Source of the DNA: Bacillus sp. OV166
Lineage (GTDB): Bacteria; Bacillota; Bacilli; Bacillales; Cytobacillaceae
Direction: 5' to 3'
DNA: 64,000 bases
NCBI RefSeq assembly: GCF_900177675.1
Contig: NZ_FXWM01000001.1
Coordinates: 4,783,001-4,847,000 of the forward strand
The position numbers and the translations under genes were made by a program. Of this stretch, positions 52,249-60,595 are shown one piece after another; the first letter of the stretch is position 1, and every line of letters starts with the position of its first letter. A model generated the notes under the pieces. That model made no database searches. It was not told the origin of the DNA and was given only the letters and a program-made list of their open reading frames with translations.

Positions 52249-53282
52249 TATCTATCACCATATTTCGCTAATACTAACCTAATTTGAAAATAAGTAGCAG
52301 TATCTACTTCTTCTCGTATCACTTTTAGCTGTTTGGTTACTTTTTGCCGCGAAACTTCCAAAATCTTATTTTGTAACTCACTATCGACGTAGGTATCAAT
52401 GGAAAAATCCTTTACATTTAAGGCTAATTCAACAAGATGATCTTCTATTGTACTTAATTTTAAGTGTCTGAGATTTGCAATCATATCAAGGCTATATCCT
52501 TGTAATAATAATGACTGTGTTTTCCTTGAGGAAAGGGTTAATTCATCATCTTGCATTAGATCATGGATAAGATAAGGTAAGATTTTAAACTGATTACCGT
52601 CTTCCATTATTTTTTGAATCAAGTAATGAAGGGCATTAGTAAACCCAATCTGATAATCGTGAAAATCCAAATTCAGCTTTTTTGCTACTTGTAGAGGGGT
52701 TAATCCAATCTGCTGAAAACCAGTTAACCGAAACACTAAAAGTGATGGGTCCATGTCTTTCACTGTATTAAAACATTCATTTAACTCTGAATAGACAGTA
52801 GTCCCTATCTCCATCCTAGGTACGGTGATAACCTTTAGAGTAGATTTTAACCAGATATGGACGTCTTTGTTTTTTTGAATGGGTATATATCTTGATTCCC
52901 CAAAAGCAAGATTGGATACTACCTGAATTAGTAGGGACAATCTTTCCCAAAATAGAGAGGTTATTTGATGAAAGGTCCAGCCATTTATATATTTGGGCAA
53001 TGGTTTGTTTTCTAGAAGTGTCATTCCAGAGGTCGTTACATCGAATCGTTGTTCCCCTTTATTTAATAACCAATTTTTTTCTACCATTGATTGATATATT
53101 TCATCAAAGGAGTCCCTTGTTAATTGCTCATAAATCCCAAAAAAATTTTTTAATGAAAATAGGTGGGCGTCTTGGATAGTTTGTGATGATTTTTTTCCAT
53201 TCAACAGGTGATAGACGGAGTAAATCGTCCGTTCCCTGTTTAATTGTTTGACACTATATAGAATAATGGATTCAATTTGCAT
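52248..53282 (-). CDS. ypbB: Helix-turn-helix domain protein YpbB
   Basis: 344-aa protein encoded directly upstream of recS. C-terminal helix-turn-helix (RQ/HTH-40 type) region GYSLDMIANLRHLKLSTIEDHLVELA near residue 280. N-terminal part is helical with no enzyme motif. I use ATG 53282 with GGGGG nine bases upstream; the frame extends to 53330. Coupling to recS suggests that it is a RecS partner, which is an inference. Confidence 0.85.
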   Translation of the reverse strand: MQIESIILYSVKQLNRERTIYSVYHLLNGKKSSQTIQDAHLFSLKNFFGIYEQLTRDSFDEIYQSMVEKNWLLNKGEQRFDVTTSGMTLLENKPLPKYINGWTFHQITSLFWERLSLLIQVVSNLAFGESRYIPIQKNKDVHIWLKSTLKVITVPRMEIGTTVYSELNECFNTVKDMDPSLLVFRLTGFQQIGLTPLQVAKKLNLDFHDYQIGFTNALHYLIQKIMEDGNQFKILPYLIHDLMQDDELTLSSRKTQSLLLQGYSLDMIANLRHLKLSTIEDHLVELALNVKDFSIDTYVDSELQNKILEVSRQKVTKQLKVIREEVDTATYFQIRLVLAKYGDR

Positions 53283-53434
53283 TATATGAGTCCCCCACCA
53301 TTTTTCATACATTATCGACAAAATATCCATTTTTCTTCTTTATTCTACCATGAAATTAAGTGGATTGTTGTCCAAAAATGTGTAAGAATTAGAAATTCAA
53401 CCATATAAACTACAGGAATATGGGTATTTTTCTA

Positions 53435-53463
53435 TTGAAAAGTTATCGATACAGTTTTACAAT
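53435..53463 (+). promoter_or_regulatory. Sigma-A promoter for fer
   Basis: TTGAAA (53435-53440), 17-bp spacer, TACAAT (53458-53463), about 80 bp before fer. Confidence 0.65.
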
Positions 53464-53545
53464 AGATATGAGTTATCCGTTTTCAATTTGATAATGGAAA
53501 ATGTGTAAGAATAATTTTGTTTATATTACTGGGAGGTTTTTTTTC

Positions 53546-53794
53546 ATGGCAAAGTACACAATTGTGGATAAGGAAACTTGCATTGCATGTGGGGCTTGCG
53601 GCGCAGCAGCACCAGATATTTATGATTATGATGATGAAGGCATTGCATTTGTAACTCTTGATGATAATGAAGGAATTGTTGAAATTCCAGATGTATTAAT
53701 CGATGATATGATGGATGCTTTTGAAGGCTGTCCTACTGATTCCATTAAGGTAGCTGACGAAGCTTTTGATGGCAATCCAACTAAATTTGAATAA
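53546..53794 (+). CDS. fer: Ferredoxin (4Fe-4S)
   Basis: 82-aa Bacillus-type ferredoxin with a single 4Fe-4S cluster: CIACGAC near residues 11-17 and CP in EGCPTDSI near 61. The fifth cysteine in the first motif is typical of this family. ATG 53546 has GGGAGG eight bases upstream. An acidic electron carrier, e.g. for P450s or desaturase-type enzymes. Confidence 0.96.
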   Translation: MAKYTIVDKETCIACGACGAAAPDIYDYDDEGIAFVTLDDNEGIVEIPDVLIDDMMDAFEGCPTDSIKVADEAFDGNPTKFE

Positions 53795-53824
53795 TATTTA
53801 GGTAAAACAATTGTTAAGCTACTG

Positions 53825-53860
53825 CCTCTCTCCTTTTTAAGGTGAGAGGTTTTAATTTTT
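53825..53860 (+). terminator. fer terminator
   Basis: CCTCTCTCC/GGTGAGAGG stem with one mismatch, then TTTTAATTTTTT. Confidence 0.7.
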
Positions 53861-53863
53861 TAC

Positions 53864-53904
53864 AAAAAAACAACAGGAGGAATAAGTCCATCCTGCTGTT
53901 TTTA
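53864..53904 (-). terminator. ribU terminator
   Basis: AACAGCAGGA/TCCTCCTGTT stem with one C-C mismatch, then seven Ts on the minus strand. Confidence 0.65.
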
Positions 53905-53908
53905 TTTA

Positions 53909-54493
53909 TTAGACGCTTTTAATTGTTGTGTTCTTATTAATCCATGCCTGCATCCGAATGAACAGAAGCATAAAGATGGATGACATCATAACACCTTTTA
54001 TTAAGTTAAAAGGCAAGATAGCAGGGACTACCAAATTACGCATATCAGGGAATCCCATAAGAGCAGTGTAAGCCGGTAAAATGAAGAAGTAATTTAATAT
54101 ACTCATCATTACCGCCATTATAGCTGTCCCGGCAATTAACGCTAATGTCATACCTTTTCTAGTTTTGAGTCTATTATATACGAAATATGTTGGCAGGATA
54201 AACACAATGCCAGCAGCAAAATTGGCTATATGGCCAACAGGTATTCCTGTAAAACTTCCTGTCTGAATATAATTAAGGACATTTTTAAAAAACTCAACTA
54301 ATATTCCTGCAATTGGTCCAAAAATCAATGTGGCAATTAATGCTGGGATGTCGCTGAAATCGACAAACAAGAAATTTGGGAATAAAGGCAATGGAAATTG
54401 TATTAGCATTAACAGAAATGCAATACTACTCAACATTCCAATTGACACATATGCCCTTACGTTCATTTTCCTCTGTTTCTTCATCTTCTTCAT
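53909..54493 (-). CDS. ribU: Riboflavin ECF transporter S component RibU
   Basis: 194-aa membrane protein with about six helices, substrate-binding subunit of the riboflavin ECF importer (formerly ypaA/fmnP). Motifs: FPNFLFVDFSDIPALIATLIFGP-type region near residue 38-60 and KNVLNYIQTGSFTGIPVGHIANF near 70. The energising EcfAA'T module is not in the window. An FMN riboswitch upstream supports the identification. Confidence 0.93.
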   Translation of the reverse strand: MKKMKKQRKMNVRAYVSIGMLSSIAFLLMLIQFPLPLFPNFLFVDFSDIPALIATLIFGPIAGILVEFFKNVLNYIQTGSFTGIPVGHIANFAAGIVFILPTYFVYNRLKTRKGMTLALIAGTAIMAVMMSILNYFFILPAYTALMGFPDMRNLVVPAILPFNLIKGVMMSSIFMLLFIRMQAWINKNTTIKSV

Positions 54494-54565
54494 CTTCCTC
54501 TCTCCTTTTTTGATCCATCGCGTTTAGGAAGAGAGGTTCAGCAAACAGTCGAGTCCTAAGTAAAT

Positions 54566-54601
54566 AAAAACTCCCTCAAGAAAATATACTTGAGGGAGTT
54601 T
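54566..54601 (-). terminator. FMN riboswitch expression-platform terminator
   Basis: AACTCCCTCAAG/CTTGAGGGAGTT perfect 12-bp stem with an 8-nt loop, then five Ts, between the aptamer and ribU. FMN binding would favour this terminator. Confidence 0.85.
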
Positions 54602-54661
54602 ACAAAGGCACGCTTAATAAACGTTCATTAAACATAAATTTTTTGAACGTCTGCAGAACCT

Positions 54662-54787
54662 CCATCTTCTCCCATCCAGACTATACTGTCGGCTTTGGAA
54701 TCACACCAAATCCTGCCAAAACGGCTCGCGGGCTTATGAGTTTCACTCAAATACCGCCGATCGGGAATTTCACCCTGCCCCGAAGAT
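54662..54787 (-). promoter_or_regulatory. FMN riboswitch (RFN element)
   Basis: Minus-strand sequence opens ATCTTCGGGGCAGGGTGAAATT and closes GGGAGAAGAT; hallmark segments CCCGATCGGCGGTA, GAGCCG, GGATTTGGTG and ATTCCAAAGCCGACAGT are present in order. It lies about 170 bp before ribU, with the terminator in between. Confidence 0.96.
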
Positions 54788-54877
54788 AGATCGATATTTA
54801 ATTACAAATATAATTATACTGCTTCCTGCATTTTTTGTTAAGTAAAAGGTTTACGTTTTAACGCATTTGTAACTTCT

Positions 54878-54910
54878 ACAACAAAACCCGCAGACACGTG
54901 GGTCTACGGG
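54878..54910 (-). terminator. M23/LysM gene terminator
   Basis: CCCGTAGAC/GTCTGCGGG stem (one G-U), then TTTTGTTG on the minus strand. Confidence 0.65.
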
Positions 54911-54922
54911 TGGATTATTATC

Positions 54923-55678
54923 TCAATTTACATTTAATACTTGCTTAGGTTTGATAAGATCCGAGGACAGATGGTTAAGTTGTTTAATACGTGTTACCGT
55001 CATATTTCTTTTCTTCGAAATGGAGTACAATGTGTCGCCTTGTTTGACGATATATTGCTTTTGTCCTTTCTCTGTTTTGTCTTCCTTTTCAAGTTTTACA
55101 TGGGAGCTTGCTTCTAATACATCATCATTGATTCCAGCTATTCCACCCTGTACATTCTCGCCTGTGTCCGCTTTTCCTAAGAACTTTTCTGGATCCAATG
55201 CATATTTCTTATCATATCTCCACTCATGCTGGTGGGTTTCAAAATGAAGATGGGTCCCAGTAGCTTGTCCTGTTCTCCCCATTTTCCCTATAACGGTTCC
55301 CTGCTTAATACTTTGACCTTCTAATACAGTTCGCTTGTTTAAATGGGCATAGACAGTAACAAAATGACTTGGATGTTTTATAAATACTACATTTCCATAT
55401 GTATTCGAATAATAGGATTTAACTACTTGACCATCATCGACGGCAAGAACAGGGGTGTTCAATTTTCCAGCAATATCAATTCCCTTATGTTTACCCATTC
55501 TCGTTCCATATGTATCAGAAATAATACCGTCTGCAGGCCATATCCACCCATCCTTTATCTCTTTCTCATCCTTCATACTTGCTTCGGAATGTATTCCACC
55601 AAAAAATAACAAACTGACACATAGCGCCATAATTAGGGCAATAAGAACCCTTTTTATGTAGTCTCGCATTTTCTTCAT
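54923..55678 (-). CDS. M23 family metallopeptidase with LysM domain
   Basis: 251-aa secreted protein: signal peptide (VLIALIMALCVSLLFFGGIHSEA), an M23 peptidase domain, then a C-terminal LysM (YIVKQGDTLYSISKKRN near residue 208). Zinc motif residues are in GKHKGIDIAG near 63-70 and THLHFETH near 143-149. Likely a cell-wall endopeptidase. AAGGAGG site before ATG. Lies between ribU and rsiX; its target peptide bond is unknown. Confidence 0.9.
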   Translation of the reverse strand: MKKMRDYIKRVLIALIMALCVSLLFFGGIHSEASMKDEKEIKDGWIWPADGIISDTYGTRMGKHKGIDIAGKLNTPVLAVDDGQVVKSYYSNTYGNVVFIKHPSHFVTVYAHLNKRTVLEGQSIKQGTVIGKMGRTGQATGTHLHFETHQHEWRYDKKYALDPEKFLGKADTGENVQGGIAGINDDVLEASSHVKLEKEDKTEKGQKQYIVKQGDTLYSISKKRNMTVTRIKQLNHLSSDLIKPKQVLNVN

Positions 55679-55810
55679 TCAACCTCCTTAGTTCTTTTCC
55701 TCCTCCACACAATATGTTAGTTGTTTCACCTTTAGAACATGTTCCTTTGTGGAGGAGCGATTAGACATACTTGTTATAATTTGGAGATTATAGTTATTTT
55801 ATTCATGATA

Positions 55811-55837
55811 AAAAAAATCAACCACTTGGGGTTGATT
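55811..55837 (-). terminator. sigX-rsiX terminator
   Basis: AATCAACC/GGTTGATT stem with a 6-nt loop, seven Ts on the minus strand. Confidence 0.82.
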
Positions 55838-55846
55838 GAGAATTAA

Positions 55847-57022
55847 TTATTGAAGCGTCCGTAGGTTCGGAGCACGTGGGACTTTGTTTTCCTTTAATAG
55901 GTTAAATGTTCCGATTTTTTTTATAGGCGGATTTTTTATAATGACTTTTTCTAAACCAAATTCTTTAGCTGTTAATAACAAGGACTCATAAGCGTTAATC
56001 GTAACTTGGTCTTCTCGTAGACTCGAATTTTCATCTATTGTAACAAATAAAGTTTTTTCTTTAATGGATGCATCCTTAATCGGCAGAGCTGGAAAAAGTG
56101 AACTTTTTAACCCTAATAAGGGCTGATCATTCTTCATTGCCTCCAAAGCCCTATTAATATCAGTATACGTCTTTACTGATGGAACTAAGTAGGGGATTTC
56201 ACTATCTTTAGAAAAATAAAAGAAGAAGGCATGATTCTTCTTTTGGACAACTTCAATTTGCTCTTTCCTGCCAAGATTCCCTAGTTCTATTCCAGGCTCA
56301 CCATTTGTTGAAAATTGGATTTTTTTTATATGACTGTTAGAAGAAATATCTTTTTGTAATACATTCATAAAATTTGTTTCTGTTGTTGATCCTTGGCCGT
56401 ACTGATGGGTTGACGGCACATCAACCAAAACAGCTTTATTTTTATTATCAAGCCTAAGCGTAGCATTAAGTGGATAAAATTCGCTTAAACCCCATTCTTC
56501 TTCCTTTAAACTCACCATGTTTTCATTAAATATAGTTAGCCATGATTTGTCATTTGAATCATTTACTATAGTGGAAACTGGAACAAGTATTTGCGCTTGT
56601 GGATCTGGAATCCAATAAGTTAAGACCCTTCCATTGTCTACATCATCATCATAGACTGCTGTTTTCAAAAGTTCATTATTCTCAGCTGCAGAAAAGGTCT
56701 TTGCTTTTAAATTGTCATCTTCTTTTTTCAAAGCAATGGAGGAATCTTCATCCGCTGTTTGCATTTCCTGCCCAGATGAAGCATTTTTTTGACTTGCTTT
56801 ATCCTCTGAGTATTGGGTTCCGACCATTAATTTAGGAACTAAGATGAAGAAAATGAGCAATGCACATGCAGTAGCGAGGCCAGGCAGGAGCCATTGTTTT
56901 ATTTTTGTCTTTTTTATAGAAAGATTCTGATAAATGTCACGAGGATTGCGATCATCTTGTATTTTGGGCATTTGCCTTAATAGTTCTTCGAGCTGCTTAT
57001 CGCTCCACTCTGACTTTTTCAC
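55847..57022 (-). CDS. rsiX: Anti-sigma-X factor RsiX
   Basis: 391-aa membrane-bound anti-sigma factor. Cytoplasmic N-terminus of about 45 residues (SDKQLEELLRQMPKIQD), one membrane helix (WLLPGLATACALLIFFILV, about 44-62), and a large extracytoplasmic region that includes a GerMN-like domain. GTG start at 57022 with AAGGAGG nine bases upstream; overlaps sigX by 26 bp. Identified by pairing with sigX and by position before resE. Confidence 0.9.
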   Translation of the reverse strand: MKKSEWSDKQLEELLRQMPKIQDDRNPRDIYQNLSIKKTKIKQWLLPGLATACALLIFFILVPKLMVGTQYSEDKASQKNASSGQEMQTADEDSSIALKKEDDNLKAKTFSAAENNELLKTAVYDDDVDNGRVLTYWIPDPQAQILVPVSTIVNDSNDKSWLTIFNENMVSLKEEEWGLSEFYPLNATLRLDNKNKAVLVDVPSTHQYGQGSTTETNFMNVLQKDISSNSHIKKIQFSTNGEPGIELGNLGRKEQIEVVQKKNHAFFFYFSKDSEIPYLVPSVKTYTDINRALEAMKNDQPLLGLKSSLFPALPIKDASIKEKTLFVTIDENSSLREDQVTINAYESLLLTAKEFGLEKVIIKNPPIKKIGTFNLLKENKVPRAPNLRTLQ

Positions 57023-57548
57023 TAGCCGCTACCTCCTTCTGATAAGACATTTCCATATGTTTCTTCAATACCTTTAACGAACGGTGCTGTGTCGTTTTCA
57101 CCTTGCTTTCTGTCCATCCTAATGCTTGGGCTGTTTCAGCAATCGATAAATCTTGAATATATCGCAGAATAATAACAGCTCTTTGATCCATTGTGCAATA
57201 GTCTAGACAGTTGTAAACCCACCTGATTTCTTCCTTTTGTACCGTGATTTCTTCTGGTATAGGATATCCATCTTTCAGCTGATTGGTGGACCAATCAAAT
57301 TTTTCGAGTAAACGCTCTTTCCATCCCTTTTGTTTTCGGAAGAAGTCAATGGCTACATTTCTTGCAATCGAAAACAACCAGGTTTTCTCACTGCTTTTCC
57401 CTTCAAAACGGCGATAAGATTTAAAGACTCTTATATAGACTTCTTGGACAAGATCCTCGGCATGTTCTTTGTTCCTGACCATATAAAATAGAAATTGAAA
57501 AACGTCATGATGATATTTTTGGTAAAGTTCATCGAAAACGGAGTCCAT
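56997..57548 (-). CDS. sigX: ECF RNA polymerase sigma factor SigX
   Basis: 183-aa ECF sigma factor. Region 2 is FYMVRNKEHAEDLVQEVYIRVFKSYRRF (about residues 22-50), region 4 HTH is IAETAQALGWTESKVKTTQHRSL (about 142-165). In B. subtilis SigX affects membrane/wall modification (dlt, pssA) and cationic peptide resistance. ATG 57548 has GGGAGGGG five bases upstream. An ECF-type promoter lies just upstream, consistent with autoregulation. Confidence 0.92.
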   Translation of the reverse strand: MDSVFDELYQKYHHDVFQFLFYMVRNKEHAEDLVQEVYIRVFKSYRRFEGKSSEKTWLFSIARNVAIDFFRKQKGWKERLLEKFDWSTNQLKDGYPIPEEITVQKEEIRWVYNCLDYCTMDQRAVIILRYIQDLSIAETAQALGWTESKVKTTQHRSLKVLKKHMEMSYQKEVAASEKVRVER

Positions 57549-57575
57549 CAATTCCCCTCCCCGTTCATAATATTA

Positions 57576-57602
57576 GTCGATTTATATGTATAAAAAGTTT
57601 CA
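57576..57602 (-). promoter_or_regulatory. ECF-type (SigX) promoter of sigX-rsiX
   Basis: Minus-strand TGAAAC (57597-57602), a 17-bp spacer, then CGAC (57576-57579) followed by TA. This matches the AAC / CGAC layout of SigX-recognised promoters about 30 bp before the start codon. Confidence 0.6.
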
Positions 57603-57675
57603 CCTTATAAATATAGACTTTTTTGTGACAAAAAGGAAGGTATAAATTGGAATCCATTTCCCAAAAATTTGATAC

Positions 57676-57702
57676 AAAAAACTCATCCTGTAAATGGATG
57701 AG
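57676..57702 (-). terminator. resDE terminator
   Basis: CTCATCC/GGATGAG stem with a 7-nt loop and six Ts on the minus strand. It lies about 220 bp beyond the resE stop, on the far side of the dispersed repeat. Confidence 0.8.
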
Positions 57703-57704
57703 CT

Positions 57705-57878
57705 CGGTCGCTTTCGCTTTTAAGTTTATCTAGCTGCAGCGACCAGCGACTAGTGGATTGGCCCTCTCCTCCTTGCGATAAGTCAACATCGAATCGCTAG
57801 CACTCTTCGTGTTTCCTTTATCTCATGCGGAGCGGTTCCAATCCTGTCGTGCGCTAAACGGTCGCTTTCGCTTTTAAG
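57705..57878 (-). repeat. Dispersed structured repeat, copy 2, with 20-bp direct repeats
   Basis: Inverse-orientation relative of 48658-48805. Core 57771-57824. Helix 1 pairs GCGACC (57860-57865) with GGTCGC (57739-57744); helix 2 pairs GGATTGG (57838-57844) with CCAATCC (57755-57761), both read on the minus strand. The unit is bounded by an exact 20-bp direct repeat, 57705-57724 and 57859-57878. It lies between the resE stop and the resDE terminator. No coding content seen. Confidence 0.8.
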
Positions 57879-57925
57879 TGTTCCTCGTGAATCAAGAACA
57901 ATCGGCAAAATACTTGTTCATTTTA

Positions 57926-59704
57926 CTATTTTCGAGGCACTAAAAAGGAAAATGTCGTTCCTTGACCGAGTTTACTCTGAACAGAAATATGACCACGATG
58001 TGCATCCATAATATTTTTAGCTATGGCTAGTCCAAGTCCTGTTCCTGCTCTTCCTCTCGTTCGAGCTTTATCAGCCTTATAAAACCGTTCAAACACAAAA
58101 GGTAAATCTTCGTCAGGAATACCCGCCCCAGAATCTTTAACTCTAATCCTTACGCCCTTATCTTCTGAAGTCACACTTAATTTAACAGAACCGCCTTTAG
58201 GTGTATGTCTAATGGCATTATCAATTAAATTTGTGAGAACCTGTTCGATTCGATCAGGATCAAAGGAAATGGAGGTGATTTCATTATCTATCTCTGCAAA
58301 TAATTGAATTCCATTTTCTTTAGCTAATCCCTGGAACTTGTGGATAATTCGATTGATAAAAGAAGAGATATTAGTTTCCTCCATTGTTAATTGAAGATGT
58401 CCTGCTTCCATTCGGGCTAAATCTAGCAATTCATTGACAAGCCGGCCCATACGCAAGGATTCATCATAAATGACTTTTGCCATTTCCTTTTTCTCTTCTT
58501 GGGATTCAGCAATATCATCAACGATTGCCTCACTATAGCCCTGCAACATCGATATTGGCGTTCTAAGCTCATGAGAAACGTTTGCAATAAAGTCTTGTCT
58601 CATTTTATCTAACTGTCTTTCCTCGGTCATATCCCGCAGAACGGCTACTGCACCGCGAATAAAACGGTTACTATATAATGGACTAACTAGAATGACCCAA
58701 TGTCTGCCTTGGAATGAAATTTCACCCATTTGTTCTGCTTCAGTATCGACTGCTTGCTGAAATAGATCCATTATCTCTGGTGGTATGGCTTCGGAATCCG
58801 TACTAATTCCACCCATTTCATAATACCAATATTGAAGAAAGCGGTCTGCTGGAGGATTGGTGATTAGAATCGCCCCATCCCGATTAAAGGTAATAACACC
58901 ATCTGCCATACTGCTTAGGATACTCGATAATTGCTCTTTTTCTTGGCTAAGTGCACTCATATTGAATTTTAATTGTCTTCCCATTTGATTAAATGCAGTT
59001 GCTAGTTCCCCAATTTCATCATGTGTAAGGATGGGTACTTTTGTATCGAATTTCCCTCTGGCCACTTCAAAGGCTGCTTCTCTCATCTTTCTTAACGGAG
59101 CTGCAATTCTTGTGGACAAAAAGAAGGCAAAAATAGTTGTAAGGATAATAGCTACACCCGCAACAAGTAAAATAAATTTAGTTGTTTCATGGGTTGTTTC
59201 TTGCATTACTTCTAATGATTGATAAATAAAAACGGCACTTTTTTCTTCCCCGGGCAAATGCAAAGGTACACCAATAATTGAATACTTAGCTTCCTTTTTT
59301 TCTTCATTAAAGGAAAGGGTGGAAATCTTTTCAACAGTCCTATCTTTTTTTAATACTTGTGATAATGTCGGGTCATTTTTAATATCAGTATAGGATAACC
59401 TATTTGAAAGATTCGTGTTTGGAGAGTAATAGATTTCACTCTCATTTTTAACAATTACTACATTGTTGACATTATCAATAATTTCCCAGGATATCTCTAA
59501 TCCAAGTGGTAATTTTTCATTAGGATGTTTTTCTAAAACATTTGCAATTTTCTCAGCTGTATTGGTCAAATCCTTTTTCATCTCAAGAGTATTGTAGTTT
59601 TGGAAAAATTCGAGAAGCATGATTGTTAAGATGAATAGCACAAAAGATACTAATAAAAGGATCGTTAACCATAGCTTTCCTACAACACTTCTTAATAATG
59701 TCAT
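57926..59704 (-). CDS. resE: Sensor histidine kinase ResE
   Basis: 592-aa membrane kinase of the ResDE system that controls respiration genes in response to oxygen limitation and nitric oxide. Membrane helices at about 13-33 and 178-200 flank an extracytoplasmic domain; then HAMP (about 197-250), PAS (about 260-335), HisKA with phospho-His in FIANVSHELRTPISML near 375, and HATPase with N box LTNLIDNAIRHTPKGG and G boxes GAGIPDEDLPF and GTGLGLAI. Its start overlaps resD by 4 bp. Confidence 0.95.
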   Translation of the reverse strand: MTLLRSVVGKLWLTILLLVSFVLFILTIMLLEFFQNYNTLEMKKDLTNTAEKIANVLEKHPNEKLPLGLEISWEIIDNVNNVVIVKNESEIYYSPNTNLSNRLSYTDIKNDPTLSQVLKKDRTVEKISTLSFNEEKKEAKYSIIGVPLHLPGEEKSAVFIYQSLEVMQETTHETTKFILLVAGVAIILTTIFAFFLSTRIAAPLRKMREAAFEVARGKFDTKVPILTHDEIGELATAFNQMGRQLKFNMSALSQEKEQLSSILSSMADGVITFNRDGAILITNPPADRFLQYWYYEMGGISTDSEAIPPEIMDLFQQAVDTEAEQMGEISFQGRHWVILVSPLYSNRFIRGAVAVLRDMTEERQLDKMRQDFIANVSHELRTPISMLQGYSEAIVDDIAESQEEKKEMAKVIYDESLRMGRLVNELLDLARMEAGHLQLTMEETNISSFINRIIHKFQGLAKENGIQLFAEIDNEITSISFDPDRIEQVLTNLIDNAIRHTPKGGSVKLSVTSEDKGVRIRVKDSGAGIPDEDLPFVFERFYKADKARTRGRAGTGLGLAIAKNIMDAHRGHISVQSKLGQGTTFSFLVPRK

Positions 59705-60417
59705 TCATTAATAACCTCAAATTTATAGCCTACGCCCCAAACTGTAACAATCATTCTTGCAGCTTGTTCAGATACCTTGTTTAATTTTTCACGAAGACGC
59801 TTTACGTGCGTATCAACTGTACGTAGATCCCCGAAAAATTCATAATGCCAAACTTCTTTTAGTAACTGTTCACGGTCAAAAACCTTATCTGGTGCCTTCG
59901 CTAAGAAATAGAGCAATTCATATTCTTTTGGCGTTAAACTTACTTCTTTACCATCTGCTGCTACCCTATGTGCGTCATTATCAATGGTTAAGTGTGGGAA
60001 TACAATGACGTCTTTCGTTGTCGTTTCCGTTTGCAGGTAACTTGTTTGTGAAGACCTTCTTAACAAGGCTTTGACACGCAGGACAACTTCTCTCGGACTA
60101 AATGGTTTGACTATATAGTCATCAGTGCCCACTTCAAAGCCTTGGACTCGATTAATTTCTTCCCCTTTAGCAGTAAGCATGATTACCGGTGTTGCCTTCT
60201 TTTCTCTTAATTCACGACAAACTTCAATTCCGTCTTTCCCTGGCATCATTAGGTCAAGAAGAATGACATCATAGTCATTAGCAAACGCTTTTGCTAACGC
60301 CTCGGTTCCATCTTCTGCTTCATCAATTGTATAGTCTTCACGCTCTAAGTACATTTTTAATAAACGGCGAATTCTTTCCTCATCATCTACAACTAAAATT
60401 TTCACGTCTTTTTCCAT
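59701..60417 (-). CDS. resD: Response regulator ResD
   Basis: 238-aa OmpR-type regulator. Receiver domain with VVDDEERIRRLL near residue 9, phospho-acceptor Asp in ILLDLMMPGKDG near 55, and Lys in YIVKPFSPRE near 105; C-terminal winged helix with LRTVDTHVKRLREKL near 200. In B. subtilis it activates resABC, qcrABC-linked cytochromes and nitrate/fermentation genes. ATG 60417 has GGGGGG nine bases upstream. A terminator separates it from resC. Confidence 0.95.
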   Translation of the reverse strand: MEKDVKILVVDDEERIRRLLKMYLEREDYTIDEAEDGTEALAKAFANDYDVILLDLMMPGKDGIEVCRELREKKATPVIMLTAKGEEINRVQGFEVGTDDYIVKPFSPREVVLRVKALLRRSSQTSYLQTETTTKDVIVFPHLTIDNDAHRVAADGKEVSLTPKEYELLYFLAKAPDKVFDREQLLKEVWHYEFFGDLRTVDTHVKRLREKLNKVSEQAARMIVTVWGVGYKFEVINE

Positions 60418-60535
60418 TATTAATCCCCCCATGGAGTTTATTTTACAAAACGCTATTGTTTTATGCCATATTTTCGTGCTAATTCTCCTATAAAAAGTGT
60501 CAATAATTTGACAACGATAGCTACACTTGAAAATT

Positions 60536-60570
60536 TAATAAAAAGCCTTCACTTTTTGAAAGTGAAGGCT
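60536..60570 (-). terminator. resABC terminator
   Basis: AGCCTTCACTTT/AAAGTGAAGGCT perfect 12-bp stem with a short loop and a T-run on the minus strand. It lies between resC and resD, so resDE probably uses its own promoter as well as read-through. Confidence 0.82.
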
Positions 60571-60595
60571 ATAAAATTTTACCTATTGTGAATGC

